DNA from: Burkholderia sp. IMCC1007
Lineage (GTDB): Bacteria; Pseudomonadota; Gammaproteobacteria; Burkholderiales; Burkholderiaceae
Length of the DNA stretch: 64,000 nt
Reading direction: 5' to 3'
Assembly (NCBI RefSeq): GCF_027257875.1
Contig: NZ_JAPVQY010000039.1
Span: forward strand, 16,205 to 80,204
Positions within the stretch are counted from its first letter, which is position 1. Every line of letters starts with the position of its first letter. The notes below the pieces were generated by a model. It did not search any database. It saw nothing but the letters and a program-made list of their open reading frames with translations, and was not told the origin of the DNA. Both the position numbers and the translations under genes were made by a program. Below, one piece after another: positions 8,174-17,289 of this stretch.

Positions 8174-9742
8174 ATGCGCATTCACCGTCATGGGCCGCCG
8201 CCCGCTTCCGCCGGAGGCCGCCCCCGTCACCCGCTTTCCGCGCGGGTCGCGCGCGCCGCGCTGTTCGCGGCGCTGCTCGTCGTATGCGCGGCGCTCGCCG
8301 CGCCGCCAGCGTCGGCCCCCGCCGCTCCCGCCGCCGCCACGCCGCCGGTCGTCGTGATTCCCGTCAACGGCGCGATCGGGCCGGCCAGCGCCGACTTCAT
8401 CGTCCGCTCGCTCGAGCGCGCCGCGCACGAACACGCGCCGCTCGCGATTTTGCAGCTCGATACGCCCGGCGGGCTCGACACGTCGATGCGGCAGATCATC
8501 AAGGCGATCCTGGCGTCGCCGGTACCGGTGGCCGCGTTCGTCGCGCCGGGCGGCGCACGGGCCGCCAGCGCGGGCACCTATATCGTCTATGCGAGCCACG
8601 TCGCCGCGATGGCGCCCGGCACGAACCTCGGCGCGGCATCGCCCGTGCAGTTCGGGATCGGCGGCGGCGCGCCGGGCGGCCCGGGCGCGACGCGGCCATC
8701 GGCTGCCGGGGCGTCGGGGGCGGCGGGTGCGTCCGGCGCATCGGCGACGCCAGCCGCCGAGCTGCCGAACGACACGCAATCCACCGAGATCCGCAAGGCG
8801 ACGCAGGACGCCGCCGCGTACATCCGCGGCCTCGCGCAGTTGCGCGGCCGCAATGCCGACTGGGCCGAGCGCGCGGTGCGCGAAGCCGTGAGCCTGTCGG
8901 CGAACGAGGCGCGCGCGCAGCACGTCGTCGACCTGATCGCGCAGGATCCGGCCGACCTCGCGCGCCAGCTCGACGGCCGGACCGTGACGACCACCGCCGG
9001 CACGCTGCACGTTGCGACCGCGCACGCGCCGCTCGTCGTGCTCGCGCCCGACTGGCGCAGCCGCTTCCTGTCGATCATCGCCGATCCGAACGTCGCGCTG
9101 ATCCTGCTGACGATCGGCATCTACGGCCTCTTCTTCGAATTCGCGAACCCCGGCTTTGTGCTGCCGGGCGTCGCCGGCACGATCTGCCTGCTGGTCGGGC
9201 TGTTCGCGATGCAGTTGCTGCCGATCAGCTATGCGGGGCTCGGTCTCGTGCTGCTCGGCCTGGGCTGCCTCGTCGCCGAGGCGTTCCTGCCGACCTTCGG
9301 CGTGCTCGGCTTCGGCGGGATCGTGTCGTTCACGATCGGCGCACTGATGCTGATCGACACCGACGTGCCCGGCTACGGGATTCCGTGGCCGGTCATCGCG
9401 GGCCTCGCGGTCGGCGGCGGGTTGCTGGTTGCCGGCGTGTCGAGCGTCGCGCTGCGCGCGCGGCGGCGTCCGGTCGTGACCGGCGCCGAGGCGATGCTCG
9501 GCAGCATCGGGGCAGTGCTCGACGACGGCCTGCATCCGGATCAGCCGCCTGGCGCCGCCGGCCCCGCGCCGTCGGCCGCCGGCTGGGCGCTCGTGCACGG
9601 CGAACGCTGGCGCGTCGCGAGCAGCGAGCCGCTCGCCGCCGGCTGCCGCGTGCGCGTCACCGGCCGGCACGGGCTGATGCTCACCGTCGCGCCGCTGTAC
9701 GACGCGCGACCGCTCGAACCCCATCACGGAGAAACTTCATGA
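8174..9742 (+). CDS. NfeD-family membrane-bound ClpP-class serine protease
   Basis: 522 aa. A signal-like stretch (AALFAALLVVCAALAAPP) is followed by a Crotonase/ClpP-like protease domain with LQLDTPGGLDTSM and the nucleophile region GGARAASAGTYIVYASH. A Gly/Ala/Ser-rich insert (about residues 165-200) follows, then several membrane helices (about 300-430, e.g. LVGLFAMQLLPISYAGLGLV) and a C-terminal NfeD beta-barrel-like tail. Long NfeD proteins pair with stomatin-type SPFH proteins and are thought to cleave them in membrane microdomains. The stop overlaps the start of the SPFH gene (ATGA), which supports that pairing. The start is the least certain part; ATG 8174 places the signal anchor near the N-terminus. 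Confidence 0.88.
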   Translation: MRIHRHGPPPASAGGRPRHPLSARVARAALFAALLVVCAALAAPPASAPAAPAAATPPVVVIPVNGAIGPASADFIVRSLERAAHEHAPLAILQLDTPGGLDTSMRQIIKAILASPVPVAAFVAPGGARAASAGTYIVYASHVAAMAPGTNLGAASPVQFGIGGGAPGGPGATRPSAAGASGAAGASGASATPAAELPNDTQSTEIRKATQDAAAYIRGLAQLRGRNADWAERAVREAVSLSANEARAQHVVDLIAQDPADLARQLDGRTVTTTAGTLHVATAHAPLVVLAPDWRSRFLSIIADPNVALILLTIGIYGLFFEFANPGFVLPGVAGTICLLVGLFAMQLLPISYAGLGLVLLGLGCLVAEAFLPTFGVLGFGGIVSFTIGALMLIDTDVPGYGIPWPVIAGLAVGGGLLVAGVSSVALRARRRPVVTGAEAMLGSIGAVLDDGLHPDQPPGAAGPAPSAAGWALVHGERWRVASSEPLAAGCRVRVTGRHGLMLTVAPLYDARPLEPHHGETS

Positions 9743-10512
9743 TCGGTTACACGTTCGGCTTCGGCAGCGTCCTGATCGTCTTCGTCGTCGTGCTCGCCGC
9801 GTCGTCGATCCGCATCTTCCGCGAGTACGAGCGCGGCGTCGTGTTCATGCTCGGCCGCTTCTGGAAGGTGAAGGGGCCGGGGCTCGTGCTGATCATCCCG
9901 ATCGTCCAGCAGGTCGTGCGGATCGACCTGCGCACCGTCGTGTTCGACGTGCCGGCGCAGGACGTGATCACGCGCGACAACGTGTCGGTGAAGGTCAATG
10001 CGGTCGTGTATTTCCGCGTCGTGGATCCGGAGAAGGCCGTGATCCAGGTCGCGCGCTTCTTCGAGGCGACGAGCCAGCTCGCGCAGACGACGCTGCGCGC
10101 GGTGCTCGGCAAGCACGAACTCGACGCGCTGCTCGCCGAGCGCGAGCAGTTGAACGCGGATATCCAGAAGACGCTCGACGCGCAGACCGATGCGTGGGGG
10201 ATCAAGGTGTCGACGGTCGAGATCAAGCACGTCGACCTGAACGAGACGATGATCCGCGCGATCGCGCGGCAGGCCGAGGCCGAGCGCGAGCGGCGCGCGA
10301 AGGTGATTCATGCGGAAGGCGAGCTGCAGGCGTCGGAAAAGCTGCTGCAGGCCGCGCAGCGGCTCGCGCAGCAGCCGCAGGCGATGCAGTTGCGCTACCT
10401 GCAGACGCTGACGACGATCGCGGCCGACAAGAATTCGACGATCGTGTTTCCGCTGCCGGTCGATCTGCTGGGGGCGTTGCTGGAGCGGTGGGGCGCGAAG
10501 CGCGAGCCCTGA
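9739..10512 (+). CDS. Stomatin/slipin-type SPFH protein
   Basis: 257 aa. One N-terminal membrane anchor (SVLIVFVVVLAASSIRIF) is followed by the SPFH/band-7 domain: EYERGVVFMLGRFWKVKGPG, then VRIDLRTVVFDVPAQDVITR and DNVSVKVNAVVYFRV. The C-terminal part is a charged coiled-coil helix rich in Ala/Glu/Arg (EAERERRAKVIHAEGELQAS), as in prokaryotic stomatins. Start ATG 9739 overlaps the NfeD stop by 4 bp, so the two are translationally coupled. Confidence 0.93.
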   Translation: MIGYTFGFGSVLIVFVVVLAASSIRIFREYERGVVFMLGRFWKVKGPGLVLIIPIVQQVVRIDLRTVVFDVPAQDVITRDNVSVKVNAVVYFRVVDPEKAVIQVARFFEATSQLAQTTLRAVLGKHELDALLAEREQLNADIQKTLDAQTDAWGIKVSTVEIKHVDLNETMIRAIARQAEAERERRAKVIHAEGELQASEKLLQAAQRLAQQPQAMQLRYLQTLTTIAADKNSTIVFPLPVDLLGALLERWGAKREP

Positions 10513-10526
10513 GATGCGCATGTGCC

Positions 10527-10548
10527 GGCCCGCACGACGTCGCGGGCC
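10527..10548. terminator. GC hairpin between convergent genes
   Basis: GGCCCGC and GCGGGCC form a perfect 7-bp stem with an 8-nt loop just after the SPFH stop (10512) and before the convergent HAD gene ends (10633). No T-tract follows, so it could be a weak or Rho-assisted terminator for either direction. Confidence 0.4.
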
Positions 10549-10632
10549 GATGCCGATGGGCGCGGGGGCCGTGACGGCCGGCGCCCGTCGCGCGGCGCCC
10601 CGACGCCCCGCCGCCCCGCCGCCCCGCCCGCG

Positions 10633-11910
10633 TCAGGCCAGCAGCTTGCGCTCGGCCTTGCCGTACTTGATCGACTTCTCGTCCGGGATCATCAGGCCCG
10701 TGTGCTCGTCGCGGCCCTGCAGCAGGAAGCGCGCGTCCGGGTTGCCGATCTGTTCGGCCGCGAGCTTGCTGTCCGCGCCGATCTCGCCCTTCTTCATCCG
10801 GTTGACGATCACGCCGGCCGCGGTGTCCTTGAAATCGCGCAGCATCCACGCGTCGCCGTCGCTGTCGCCGAACACCAGCAGCGGGCCGTAGCCCTTCTTC
10901 GACGCGAGGACGTTGCGGATCCCCACCGTCTTGCCGGGCCCCCAGTTGAAATGCCAGCCGGCCGGATAGGTGCTCGTGTACTTGCCGTCCTGCATGTCGA
11001 GACGCAGGCCGATCACGTTCTCGGGCGGCACGCCGTAGCCATAGTTCGGATTGCCGGCGAATACGCGCACGACGTCGTCGAGCGACGCGGTGCTCACGTA
11101 CACGTCGATGCCGTTCGCCCGCAGCGTATGCATCACCGCGCGGATTTCCTCGTGAATGCGGATGCCGTGGAAATGCGTATCGGCCACCACGCCGGCCTTG
11201 CCCGGCAGCGTCTTCGGGCTTTCGTAGCGGACCTTGCGCAGCGCGTCGCCGATCCCGTAGTTGTTCGACGCTTCCGCCATTGCCTGCAGCTCGGCGGTCG
11301 TCATGTTCTTGTAGAAGTAGATGATCCACTTGTAGCCGACTTCGAGCGGATGCGTGTCGCAGATCGCGTCGTACATGAAGTACAGCTTCGCGCGGAAATC
11401 CTTGAACTGGTCGGTCTCGCGGATCTCGTCGAGGCTCTTGTCGCCGCCGAGGCCCTTGTAGTTCGCATGGAGCCAGCGGTAGTCGGACTCGACGTCGGCG
11501 GCGAGGTCCTCCATCGTCACCGGCTTGCCGTCGACGGTCGTGTAGTCCTTCATGAACGCGCCCTTCGGCACGTCCTTCCACATCACGCCGACGAACTCGT
11601 CCGGCGTCAGCTTGTACTGCAGATGGTTGATCTGGTACATCAGCAACGCCTCTTCGCAGTCGTTCATGATGCACGTGTTGTCCCAGTCGAACACCGCATA
11701 CGGGCGGCGCTTTGCGTCGTAGCGCGCGCTCGCGACGCCATGCCGGTCGAGCACCGCCTGCAGGCGCGCGGCGTTGAACGGCGACCAGCGGCCCGGGTCC
11801 AGCGCGTCCGGCGCGGTGGCGCTCTTCGCGCCGGCAATGCCGGCCTTGAGCATCAGCGGCGTCGCGGCGGTCGCCGCGGCAAGGGTGTTCATGAACCGGC
11901 GGCGTTGCAT
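10633..11910 (-). CDS. Tat-exported HAD-superfamily phosphatase-like protein
   Basis: 425 aa. The N-terminus MQRRRFMNTLAAATAATPL carries a short basic stretch and hydrophobic run suggestive of a Tat signal. HAD motifs are visible: motif I YAVFDWDNTCIMND, motif II near VYVSTASLDD, and motif IV LLVFGDSDGDAWM. This suggests periplasmic Mg-dependent phosphoester hydrolysis; substrate unknown. ATG 11910 is supported by GGAGAGAG about 5 nt upstream. The gene stands alone, convergent with the NfeD/SPFH pair. Similar proteins are often labelled phosphoserine-phosphatase-like, but no substrate residue can be assigned here. Confidence 0.8.
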   Translation of the reverse strand: MQRRRFMNTLAAATAATPLMLKAGIAGAKSATAPDALDPGRWSPFNAARLQAVLDRHGVASARYDAKRRPYAVFDWDNTCIMNDCEEALLMYQINHLQYKLTPDEFVGVMWKDVPKGAFMKDYTTVDGKPVTMEDLAADVESDYRWLHANYKGLGGDKSLDEIRETDQFKDFRAKLYFMYDAICDTHPLEVGYKWIIYFYKNMTTAELQAMAEASNNYGIGDALRKVRYESPKTLPGKAGVVADTHFHGIRIHEEIRAVMHTLRANGIDVYVSTASLDDVVRVFAGNPNYGYGVPPENVIGLRLDMQDGKYTSTYPAGWHFNWGPGKTVGIRNVLASKKGYGPLLVFGDSDGDAWMLRDFKDTAAGVIVNRMKKGEIGADSKLAAEQIGNPDARFLLQGRDEHTGLMIPDEKSIKYGKAERKLLA

Positions 11911-12417
11911 GGTCTCTCTCCGTGGAAATGTCGAATCGGCTTCGGTCGCCCCGCGCGACGCGCGGCACACCGGCCCCGCGAAGCCGCAAAGGCTTCGAAT
12001 TCGGGGCGGATGATGTGACGAAATTATTTCGGCAATTTGACAGCGTCGCGCCGTGACGCGACGGGGAGTTGATCCGGCGCGACATTCCAGACCCGCGCCT
12101 GCACCCCGCGTGGCGCTCCGGGCCTGCTCCCCCGCTTGGGACGCGTGAGCAGGCGTCGACCATCCGGCCCCGACCGCCGCAAACCTAGAGCTTCCCCTCC
12201 ATTTCGGCCCTTCATTAGGAGAAGCCCTCATCTCCGGGGGCTGGCGCGCGACGTCGAACCGGCTATGATTGTTACATCGCACAATGGCACATTAAATGAT
12301 GGCTGAATAATCCGCGTCCGAATCACCAACGGATACGTTCCGGATCAGCACCCAGCCTTGCACAAGGACCCGCGTCGCGCCGACACGCAAACGCGGGCCG
12401 ACACATGGAGACGCATC
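11911..12417. other. Divergent intergenic region, HAD phosphatase / M24 protein
   Basis: No convincing gene in about 500 bp. It must carry both divergent promoters. GAAATTATTTC at 12020-12030 is a perfect 11-mer palindrome in an AT-rich patch about 110 bp upstream of the phosphatase. On the minus strand this patch reads CTGTCAAATTG, CCGAAATAATT, TCGTCACATCA as three 11-mers, loosely like degenerate PhoB half-sites. TATGAT near 12263 could be a -10 box for the rightward gene. Confidence 0.3.
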
Positions 12418-13317
12418 ATGACCGACCACCACCCGCTGCCGGAAGTCCACCTCGACGAGCTGCCGCAATTCCGCGCGGTCCAGCAGCTTGCCTACCGCTG
12501 CGTCGAAACGGTCGGCGCGATGCTCTACCCCGGCATCACCGAGAAGGAGGCCGCACGCCTGCTCACCGAGTGGCTGCGCGACCACGGCGTGCACGACTGG
12601 CTGCACAAGCCGTTCGCATGGTTCGGCGACCGCACCGCGTTCGACGGCTTCTCGGGCCTCAAGCACATGGGCGGCTTCAACCTCGCGTTCTTCCCGAGCA
12701 ACCGCCAGCTCGAAACCGACATGCCGGTGATCCTCGACGTCGCGCCGGTGCTCGACGGCATCGTCGCCGATGTCGGCTATGCGCACTGCCTCGGCCGCAA
12801 CCCGATCCTCGAGCAGTTGCAGGACGACCTGATGGACCATCGCGACATGATCGTGCGGCTCGTGAAGGCGCGCCGGTCGATGGCGGAAGTCGCGCAGGAA
12901 GTCGACGCGCTGTGCCGCCGCCAGGGCGTCGAGCCGCGCCACAAGGCGTATCCGTTCAAGGTGCTCGCGCATCGCGTCGCGAAGATCCACAAGCTGTCGA
13001 AGCCGCGCTTCGTCGCGCGCTTCGGGCTGAACGCGACGCGCAACCTGTTGCTCGACCAGGGCCGTGCGGCGAAACGGCAAGGCTGGTCGCCGCTGTGGTC
13101 GATCGACCGCCGCTCCGAGCACGCGCCCGTGCCGGGCCTATGGGCCGTCGAGCCGCATCTCGGCTTCGCCGGCGTCGGCGCGAAGTTCGAGGAACTGCTG
13201 GTGATCACCGACGACGACGCGTACTGGCTCGACGACGACCTGCCGCACGTGCGCCGCTGGCAGCGCCGCCAGGCCGAGCACGTGCAGGCCGCGGCGAACG
13301 TTCCGGCCGCCGCCTGA
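12418..13317 (+). CDS. M24-family metallopeptidase-like protein
   Basis: 299 aa with the pita-bread fold signatures of methionine/Xaa-Pro aminopeptidases: an N-terminal helix region RCVETVGAMLYPGITEKEAA, metal-ligand aspartates in VILDVAPVLDGIVADVGYAH, and glutamates in LWAVEPHLGF and KFEELLVITDD. It lacks an Xaa-Pro N-terminal domain. ATG 12418 begins MTDHHPLPEV. It is the first of three co-directional genes (44-bp gap to the next), all looking like lipid or small-molecule enzymes, so it may act on something other than a peptide. Substrate unknown. Confidence 0.8.
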   Translation: MTDHHPLPEVHLDELPQFRAVQQLAYRCVETVGAMLYPGITEKEAARLLTEWLRDHGVHDWLHKPFAWFGDRTAFDGFSGLKHMGGFNLAFFPSNRQLETDMPVILDVAPVLDGIVADVGYAHCLGRNPILEQLQDDLMDHRDMIVRLVKARRSMAEVAQEVDALCRRQGVEPRHKAYPFKVLAHRVAKIHKLSKPRFVARFGLNATRNLLLDQGRAAKRQGWSPLWSIDRRSEHAPVPGLWAVEPHLGFAGVGAKFEELLVITDDDAYWLDDDLPHVRRWQRRQAEHVQAAANVPAAA

Positions 13318-13360
13318 CGCATCCGCGCCCTTCCCCGAACCCCTGAACGACGGACTCACG

Positions 13361-15148
13361 ATGCAGCCTCTTTCCGACGAAGCGCCGCTGGCCCTGTTCG
13401 AATCGGTCCATAGCGAGACGGCCGTCGCCTCCGGCGACCTCACGCTCGCGGTCCGGACCTGGGGCGACCCGTCCCGCTCGCCGGTCGTGCTGGTGCACGG
13501 CTACCCCGACGACAGCAGCGTGTGGCAGCAGGTCGCGCCGCTGCTCGCGCGCAAGCACTACGTGATCGCTTACGACGTGCGCGGCGCGGGCCTGTCCGCC
13601 GCACCGAAACGCACGGCCGACTACCACCTCGCGAAGCTGACCGACGACTTCGTCGCGGTGATCGACGCGCTCTGTCCGGGGCGCGCGGTGCACCTGATCG
13701 CGCACGACTGGGGCTCGATCCAGGGCTGGGAGTTCGTCACCGATCCGCGCCTGGCCGGCCGCATCGCGTCGTACACGTCGTGCTCGGGGCCGTGCCTCGA
13801 TCACGTCGGCTTCTGGCTGCGCGAACGCGTGCTGCACCCGACGCCCGCGTCGCTGGCCAAGCTCGGCGGCCAGCTCGTGCGCTCGTGGTACGTGGTCCTG
13901 TTCCACCTGCCGTTCCTCCCCGAGCTCGGCTGGCGGCTGTGGCTCGGCCGCGCATGGCCGGGCCTGCTGCGCCGGGTCGAGAAGACGCCGGCGGCCGCGC
14001 GCGCGACGCAGGCCGACGACGGCGCGCGCGGCGTGCGCCTGTATCGCGCGAACTTCATCCGCTGCCTGCTCGCGCCGCGCGAACGCTACGCGCATGCGCC
14101 GGTGCAGACGCTCGTGCCGCTCGGCGACAAGTACGTGAGCCCCGCGCTGTCCGAGAACCTGTCGCGCTGGGTGCCGCAGTACTACCGCCGCGAAGTCGCG
14201 GCCGGCCACTGGCTGCCGCTCGCCGCTCCGGAACGCTTCGCAGCCCTCGCCGAACAGCTGATCGATGCGGTCGAATCGGACGAGGAGCCGCCCGCGCTCG
14301 CGAACGCACGCCGCCGCGCGACGAGCGGCCGCTTCAGCGGCAAGGTCGCGGTCGTCACCGGCGCGGGCAGCGGCATCGGCCGCTGCGCGGCGCTGGCGTT
14401 CGCCCGCGAAGGCGCGACGGTCGTCGCATGCGACATCGATCTCGCGAGCGCCGAGCGCACCGCGCTGCTGCTCGGCCTGACCGGCGCGCAAGCCCACGCG
14501 AAACGCGTGGACGTCGGCTCCGCGGACGAAATGGAAGCGCTCGCGGCGTGGGTCGGCAGCGAACTCGGCGGCGCGGACATCGTGATCAACAACGCGGGCA
14601 TCGGCATGGCCGGCGGCATTCTCGACACAAGCACGCGGCACTGGGAGCGCATCCTGCGCGTGAACCTGTGGGGCGTGATTCACGGCTCGCGGCTGTTCGC
14701 GCAGCAGATGGCCGCGCGCGGCAGCGGCGGCCACATCGTCAATACCGCATCGGCCGCCGCGTTCGGGCCGTCGCGCGACCTGCCCGCCTATGCGACGACG
14801 AAGGCCGCCGTGCTGATGCTCAGCGAATGCATGCGCGCCGAACTCGCGGAGCGAGGCATCGGCGTGACGGCCGTGTGCCCGGGTTTCGCGGAAACCGGAA
14901 TCATGGCGTCGACGCACTACGCGGGCGCCAACGCACAGGACGAAGCGCGGCTGCGCAAACGCGCGACGAAGCTGTACCAGATGCGCGGCCTGAAGCCCGA
15001 GACCGTCGCGCAGGCGATGATCGACGGCGTGCTGCGCAACCGGCCGGTGGTCGCGGTGGGCACCGAGGCGCATGCGCTGCGCTTCGTCGGCCGCTTCATG
15101 CCGTGGCTTGGCCGGATGCTGGCCCGCATCAGCATGGCATCGCATTGA
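13361..15148 (+). CDS. Alpha/beta hydrolase - short-chain dehydrogenase fusion
   Basis: 595 aa two-domain protein. Residues about 20-300 are an alpha/beta hydrolase of the epoxide-hydrolase-like type: oxyanion region VLVHGYPDDSSVW, nucleophile elbow HDWGSIQGWEF (Asp as candidate nucleophile), and a late histidine in AAGHWLPLAAPERF. Residues about 320-595 are a classical SDR: VAVVTGAGSGIGRCAALAFA, INNAGIGMAGG, and the active-site YATTK after NTASAAAFG. Fusions of this type occur in Burkholderia and mycobacteria and are thought to act in sequence on a lipid or steroid-like substrate. Genes on both sides are co-directional and close. Substrate unknown. Confidence 0.88.
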   Translation: MQPLSDEAPLALFESVHSETAVASGDLTLAVRTWGDPSRSPVVLVHGYPDDSSVWQQVAPLLARKHYVIAYDVRGAGLSAAPKRTADYHLAKLTDDFVAVIDALCPGRAVHLIAHDWGSIQGWEFVTDPRLAGRIASYTSCSGPCLDHVGFWLRERVLHPTPASLAKLGGQLVRSWYVVLFHLPFLPELGWRLWLGRAWPGLLRRVEKTPAAARATQADDGARGVRLYRANFIRCLLAPRERYAHAPVQTLVPLGDKYVSPALSENLSRWVPQYYRREVAAGHWLPLAAPERFAALAEQLIDAVESDEEPPALANARRRATSGRFSGKVAVVTGAGSGIGRCAALAFAREGATVVACDIDLASAERTALLLGLTGAQAHAKRVDVGSADEMEALAAWVGSELGGADIVINNAGIGMAGGILDTSTRHWERILRVNLWGVIHGSRLFAQQMAARGSGGHIVNTASAAAFGPSRDLPAYATTKAAVLMLSECMRAELAERGIGVTAVCPGFAETGIMASTHYAGANAQDEARLRKRATKLYQMRGLKPETVAQAMIDGVLRNRPVVAVGTEAHALRFVGRFMPWLGRMLARISMASH

Positions 15149-15182
15149 CGGCGCAGGCCGCCGCCCAGCAACGGAGACACAG

Positions 15183-16100
15183 ATGACCGAAACCGCCGAC
15201 TATCACAAGATCAAGGCCCGGCACGTGAAGTTCGACTTCAGCGACACGCCGATCACATGGGTGCCGGACGACCCGGGCAGCACGCACATCATCAACACGC
15301 TGAACCTGCTGTTCCCGGAAGGCGAGCTGTGGTTCTGCCGCGTGTACAACAAGGCGCTGCCGCTGATCACCGATGCGCGCCTGCGCGACGAAGCCGACGG
15401 TTTCCTGCGTCAGGAAGCCGTGCATTCGCGCTCGCACGGCGGCGTGCTCAAGCACTACTACGACCGGCACGGCATCGACACGAAGCCGTTCACGCGGAAG
15501 CTGAACTGGCTGTTCACGCGCGTGCTCGGTGAAGCGCCGTTCGGGCTGAAGATCGGCCACACGCGCTTCTGGCTGCGACAGCAACTGGCCGTGATCGCAT
15601 CGCTCGAGCATTTCTTCGGCTATCTCGGCAACTGGGTACTGAATGCGCACGGTCTCGACGAAGGCGGCGCCGATCCGACGATGGTCGACCTGCTGCGCTG
15701 GCACGGCGCGGAGGAAGTCGAACACCGGACCGTCGCGTTCGACATCTACAACCACATGGGCGGCACCTACCTGGAGCGCTGCGCGCACATGGCGTTCGTG
15801 ATCGCGCTGCTGCTTTACTTCATCACGAGCGGCGCGCGGTTCATGTACCGGCGCGACCCCGCGGCGGGCCGCTATCCCGGCTTCGTGCTGTCGTGGTGGA
15901 AAGGTTCGCGGCGCGGGCACCTGCCGTCGTTCTGGAAAGTGATCGGCGCGGCGCTGCGCTATTTCAAGCCGGGTTATACGCCGCACCACGAAGGCTCGAC
16001 CGAGCAGGCGCTCGCGTATCTCGCACGCTCGCCGGCCGCTCAGGCGGCTGCGCACGGCGGCAACTGGGGCACGGCGAAGGGCACCGAATCGGCCGCGTAG
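15183..16100 (+). CDS. Metal-dependent hydrolase (PF10118-like)
   Basis: 305 aa. Conserved-looking acidic/histidine motifs typical of PF10118 include FRQEAVHSRSHGGVLKHYY-like sequence near residue 80, SLEHFFGYLGNW, and WHGAEEVEHRTVAFDIY, which recalls a di-metal carboxylate site of ferritin-like proteins. A hydrophobic helix (AFVIALLLYFITSGARFMY) suggests membrane association. ATG 15183 is preceded by GGAGACACAG. It follows the hydrolase-SDR fusion by 34 bp, so the three genes probably form one operon. Biochemical function unknown. Confidence 0.8.
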   Translation: MTETADYHKIKARHVKFDFSDTPITWVPDDPGSTHIINTLNLLFPEGELWFCRVYNKALPLITDARLRDEADGFLRQEAVHSRSHGGVLKHYYDRHGIDTKPFTRKLNWLFTRVLGEAPFGLKIGHTRFWLRQQLAVIASLEHFFGYLGNWVLNAHGLDEGGADPTMVDLLRWHGAEEVEHRTVAFDIYNHMGGTYLERCAHMAFVIALLLYFITSGARFMYRRDPAAGRYPGFVLSWWKGSRRGHLPSFWKVIGAALRYFKPGYTPHHEGSTEQALAYLARSPAAQAAAHGGNWGTAKGTESAA

Positions 16101-16202
16101 CGGGTTGCATGATCCGTTGTGTAATCGCGTTGATGACGGTTCCGGCGGGCGGCGCCCGCCGAAATGCGTACAATCGCGGCTTCATTTCCCGGAGGTGCCG
16201 CG

Positions 16203-16490
16203 ATGGCCATGAAGAAAACCGATCTAGAAAAGAACAAGGCGCTCAAGCTGACGCACTCGATGAAGCAGTCGAGCTCCGCGCGCTTCGGCAAGGGCGTCGA
16301 CGAAGCGGCGAAGCTCGATCGCCGCGCGCAGCGCAAGCTCGACCAGGAACAAGGCCTCGTGCCGTTCGCGTGCAAACTGAACGCCGACCTCGTCGAACAA
16401 CTGAAGGCACGCGCGGCCACGCATCCGAACGGGATGACGGGCCTGCTGTCCGAACTGCTCGTCAACGGGCTCGCCCAGCGCGACGCGTGA
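16203..16490 (+). CDS. Small basic hypothetical protein
   Basis: 95 aa beginning MAMKKTDLEKNKALKL, with GGAGGTG ideally placed before ATG 16203. The N-terminal half is Lys/Arg-rich; the C-terminal half (FACKLNADLVEQLKARAA, then MTGLLSELLVNGL) looks like a strand plus two helices and could be a ribbon-helix-helix DNA-binding fold. It stands alone after the PF10118-like hydrolase gene, 102 bp away. No function can be assigned. Confidence 0.7.
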   Translation: MAMKKTDLEKNKALKLTHSMKQSSSARFGKGVDEAAKLDRRAQRKLDQEQGLVPFACKLNADLVEQLKARAATHPNGMTGLLSELLVNGLAQRDA

Positions 16491-16664
16491 TCGCCGTCCG
16501 TTTCCAAAATAGTCGTTGACAACGCCGAACGACATCGACAAACTCGTTCGCATGCCTACGTTCAAGCACATCGCCATCGCGAATCATCACCCGATGAACA
16601 TTCGAAAGAATGGTTCACGGGAGGCGCTTGTGCGTTAGCATCCGAGCAGTACCGCATGTCACAC

Positions 16665-16697
16665 AAGGCCTCACCGGAAACGGATGAGGCCTTTTTG
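16665..16697 (+). terminator. Rho-independent terminator
   Basis: AAGGCCTCA and TGAGGCCTT form a 9-bp stem, extended inward by CCG-GAAA-CGG with one bulged A, and followed by TTTTTG. It is the strongest classical terminator here. It lies 175 bp after the small basic protein and 45 bp before the DUF2917-like gene, so it ends either that gene's transcript or a short independent RNA (see findings). Confidence 0.8.
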
Positions 16698-16741
16698 TTC
16701 TGGTGCACGTCATCCGTCCGGCTCAATGAATGGAGATGACG

Positions 16742-17116
16742 ATGGACCAGGCAAGCCCGTTGTTCGACTGTCCCGATCTGCGCCGCACCGGCACGATCGC
16801 GTTACCGACCGTCGTGATCCGTTTCGCGGTTGCGCCGCGCACGACCCTCCCCTGGCGTGCACCGCGCGATGCGGAAATTCGTGCGCACGGCGCGCCGCTG
16901 TGGGTCACGCGTCCGCCGAGCGTCGACGACTACTGGGTGCAACCCGGCGACGTGCTGCGCATCGCACGCGGCGATCGCATCTGGCTCAGCACCGGTGACG
17001 CGCGACCAGCCGAAGCGTCGATCACGCTCGCCTACGTGCGGCACGGCTCACGGCTCAAGCGCATGCTCGCGCGAGTGCAACGTTTGCTCGTCGGACGATG
17101 GCGAAGAACGGAGTGA
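16742..17116 (+). CDS. DUF2917-like protein
   Basis: 124 aa. The central part (LWVTRPPSVDDYWVQPGDVL, then RGDRIWLSTGD) matches the recurring W.T.....DYWL..G..L.L..G.R.W pattern of DUF2917, a small proteobacterial family of unknown function. ATG 16742 has GGAG 6 nt upstream; an ATG 12 nt earlier does not. Basic C-terminal tail (KRMLARVQRLLVGRWRR). Confidence 0.7.
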   Translation: MDQASPLFDCPDLRRTGTIALPTVVIRFAVAPRTTLPWRAPRDAEIRAHGAPLWVTRPPSVDDYWVQPGDVLRIARGDRIWLSTGDARPAEASITLAYVRHGSRLKRMLARVQRLLVGRWRRTE

Positions 17117-17289
17117 CGATGCGCGCTCACGCGCAGAACGGGTGTCACGCCATGCTCGTGATCACGGCCCGCCGAAACGGACGCACCCGCGGCGCAACGC
17201 GTCGCGGGTGCGCATCGAATGACGCGGCACGCGAATGCGTGCCGCGCGCGATCGCGCGCCGCGCACGACCCTTGGATGCATCGAGGGTA

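Noticed and set aside
6961..10512. 1183-codon open frame spanning the AraC, NfeD and SPFH genes
   Set aside because: Only its last part (the SPFH protein) is real; the rest is an out-of-frame reading of the AraC and NfeD genes with Arg-rich nonsense sequence.
10223..12163. 646-codon minus-strand frame across the SPFH end and HAD gene
   Set aside because: Out of frame with the HAD phosphatase, which has Tat signal, motifs and ribosome-binding site in another frame.
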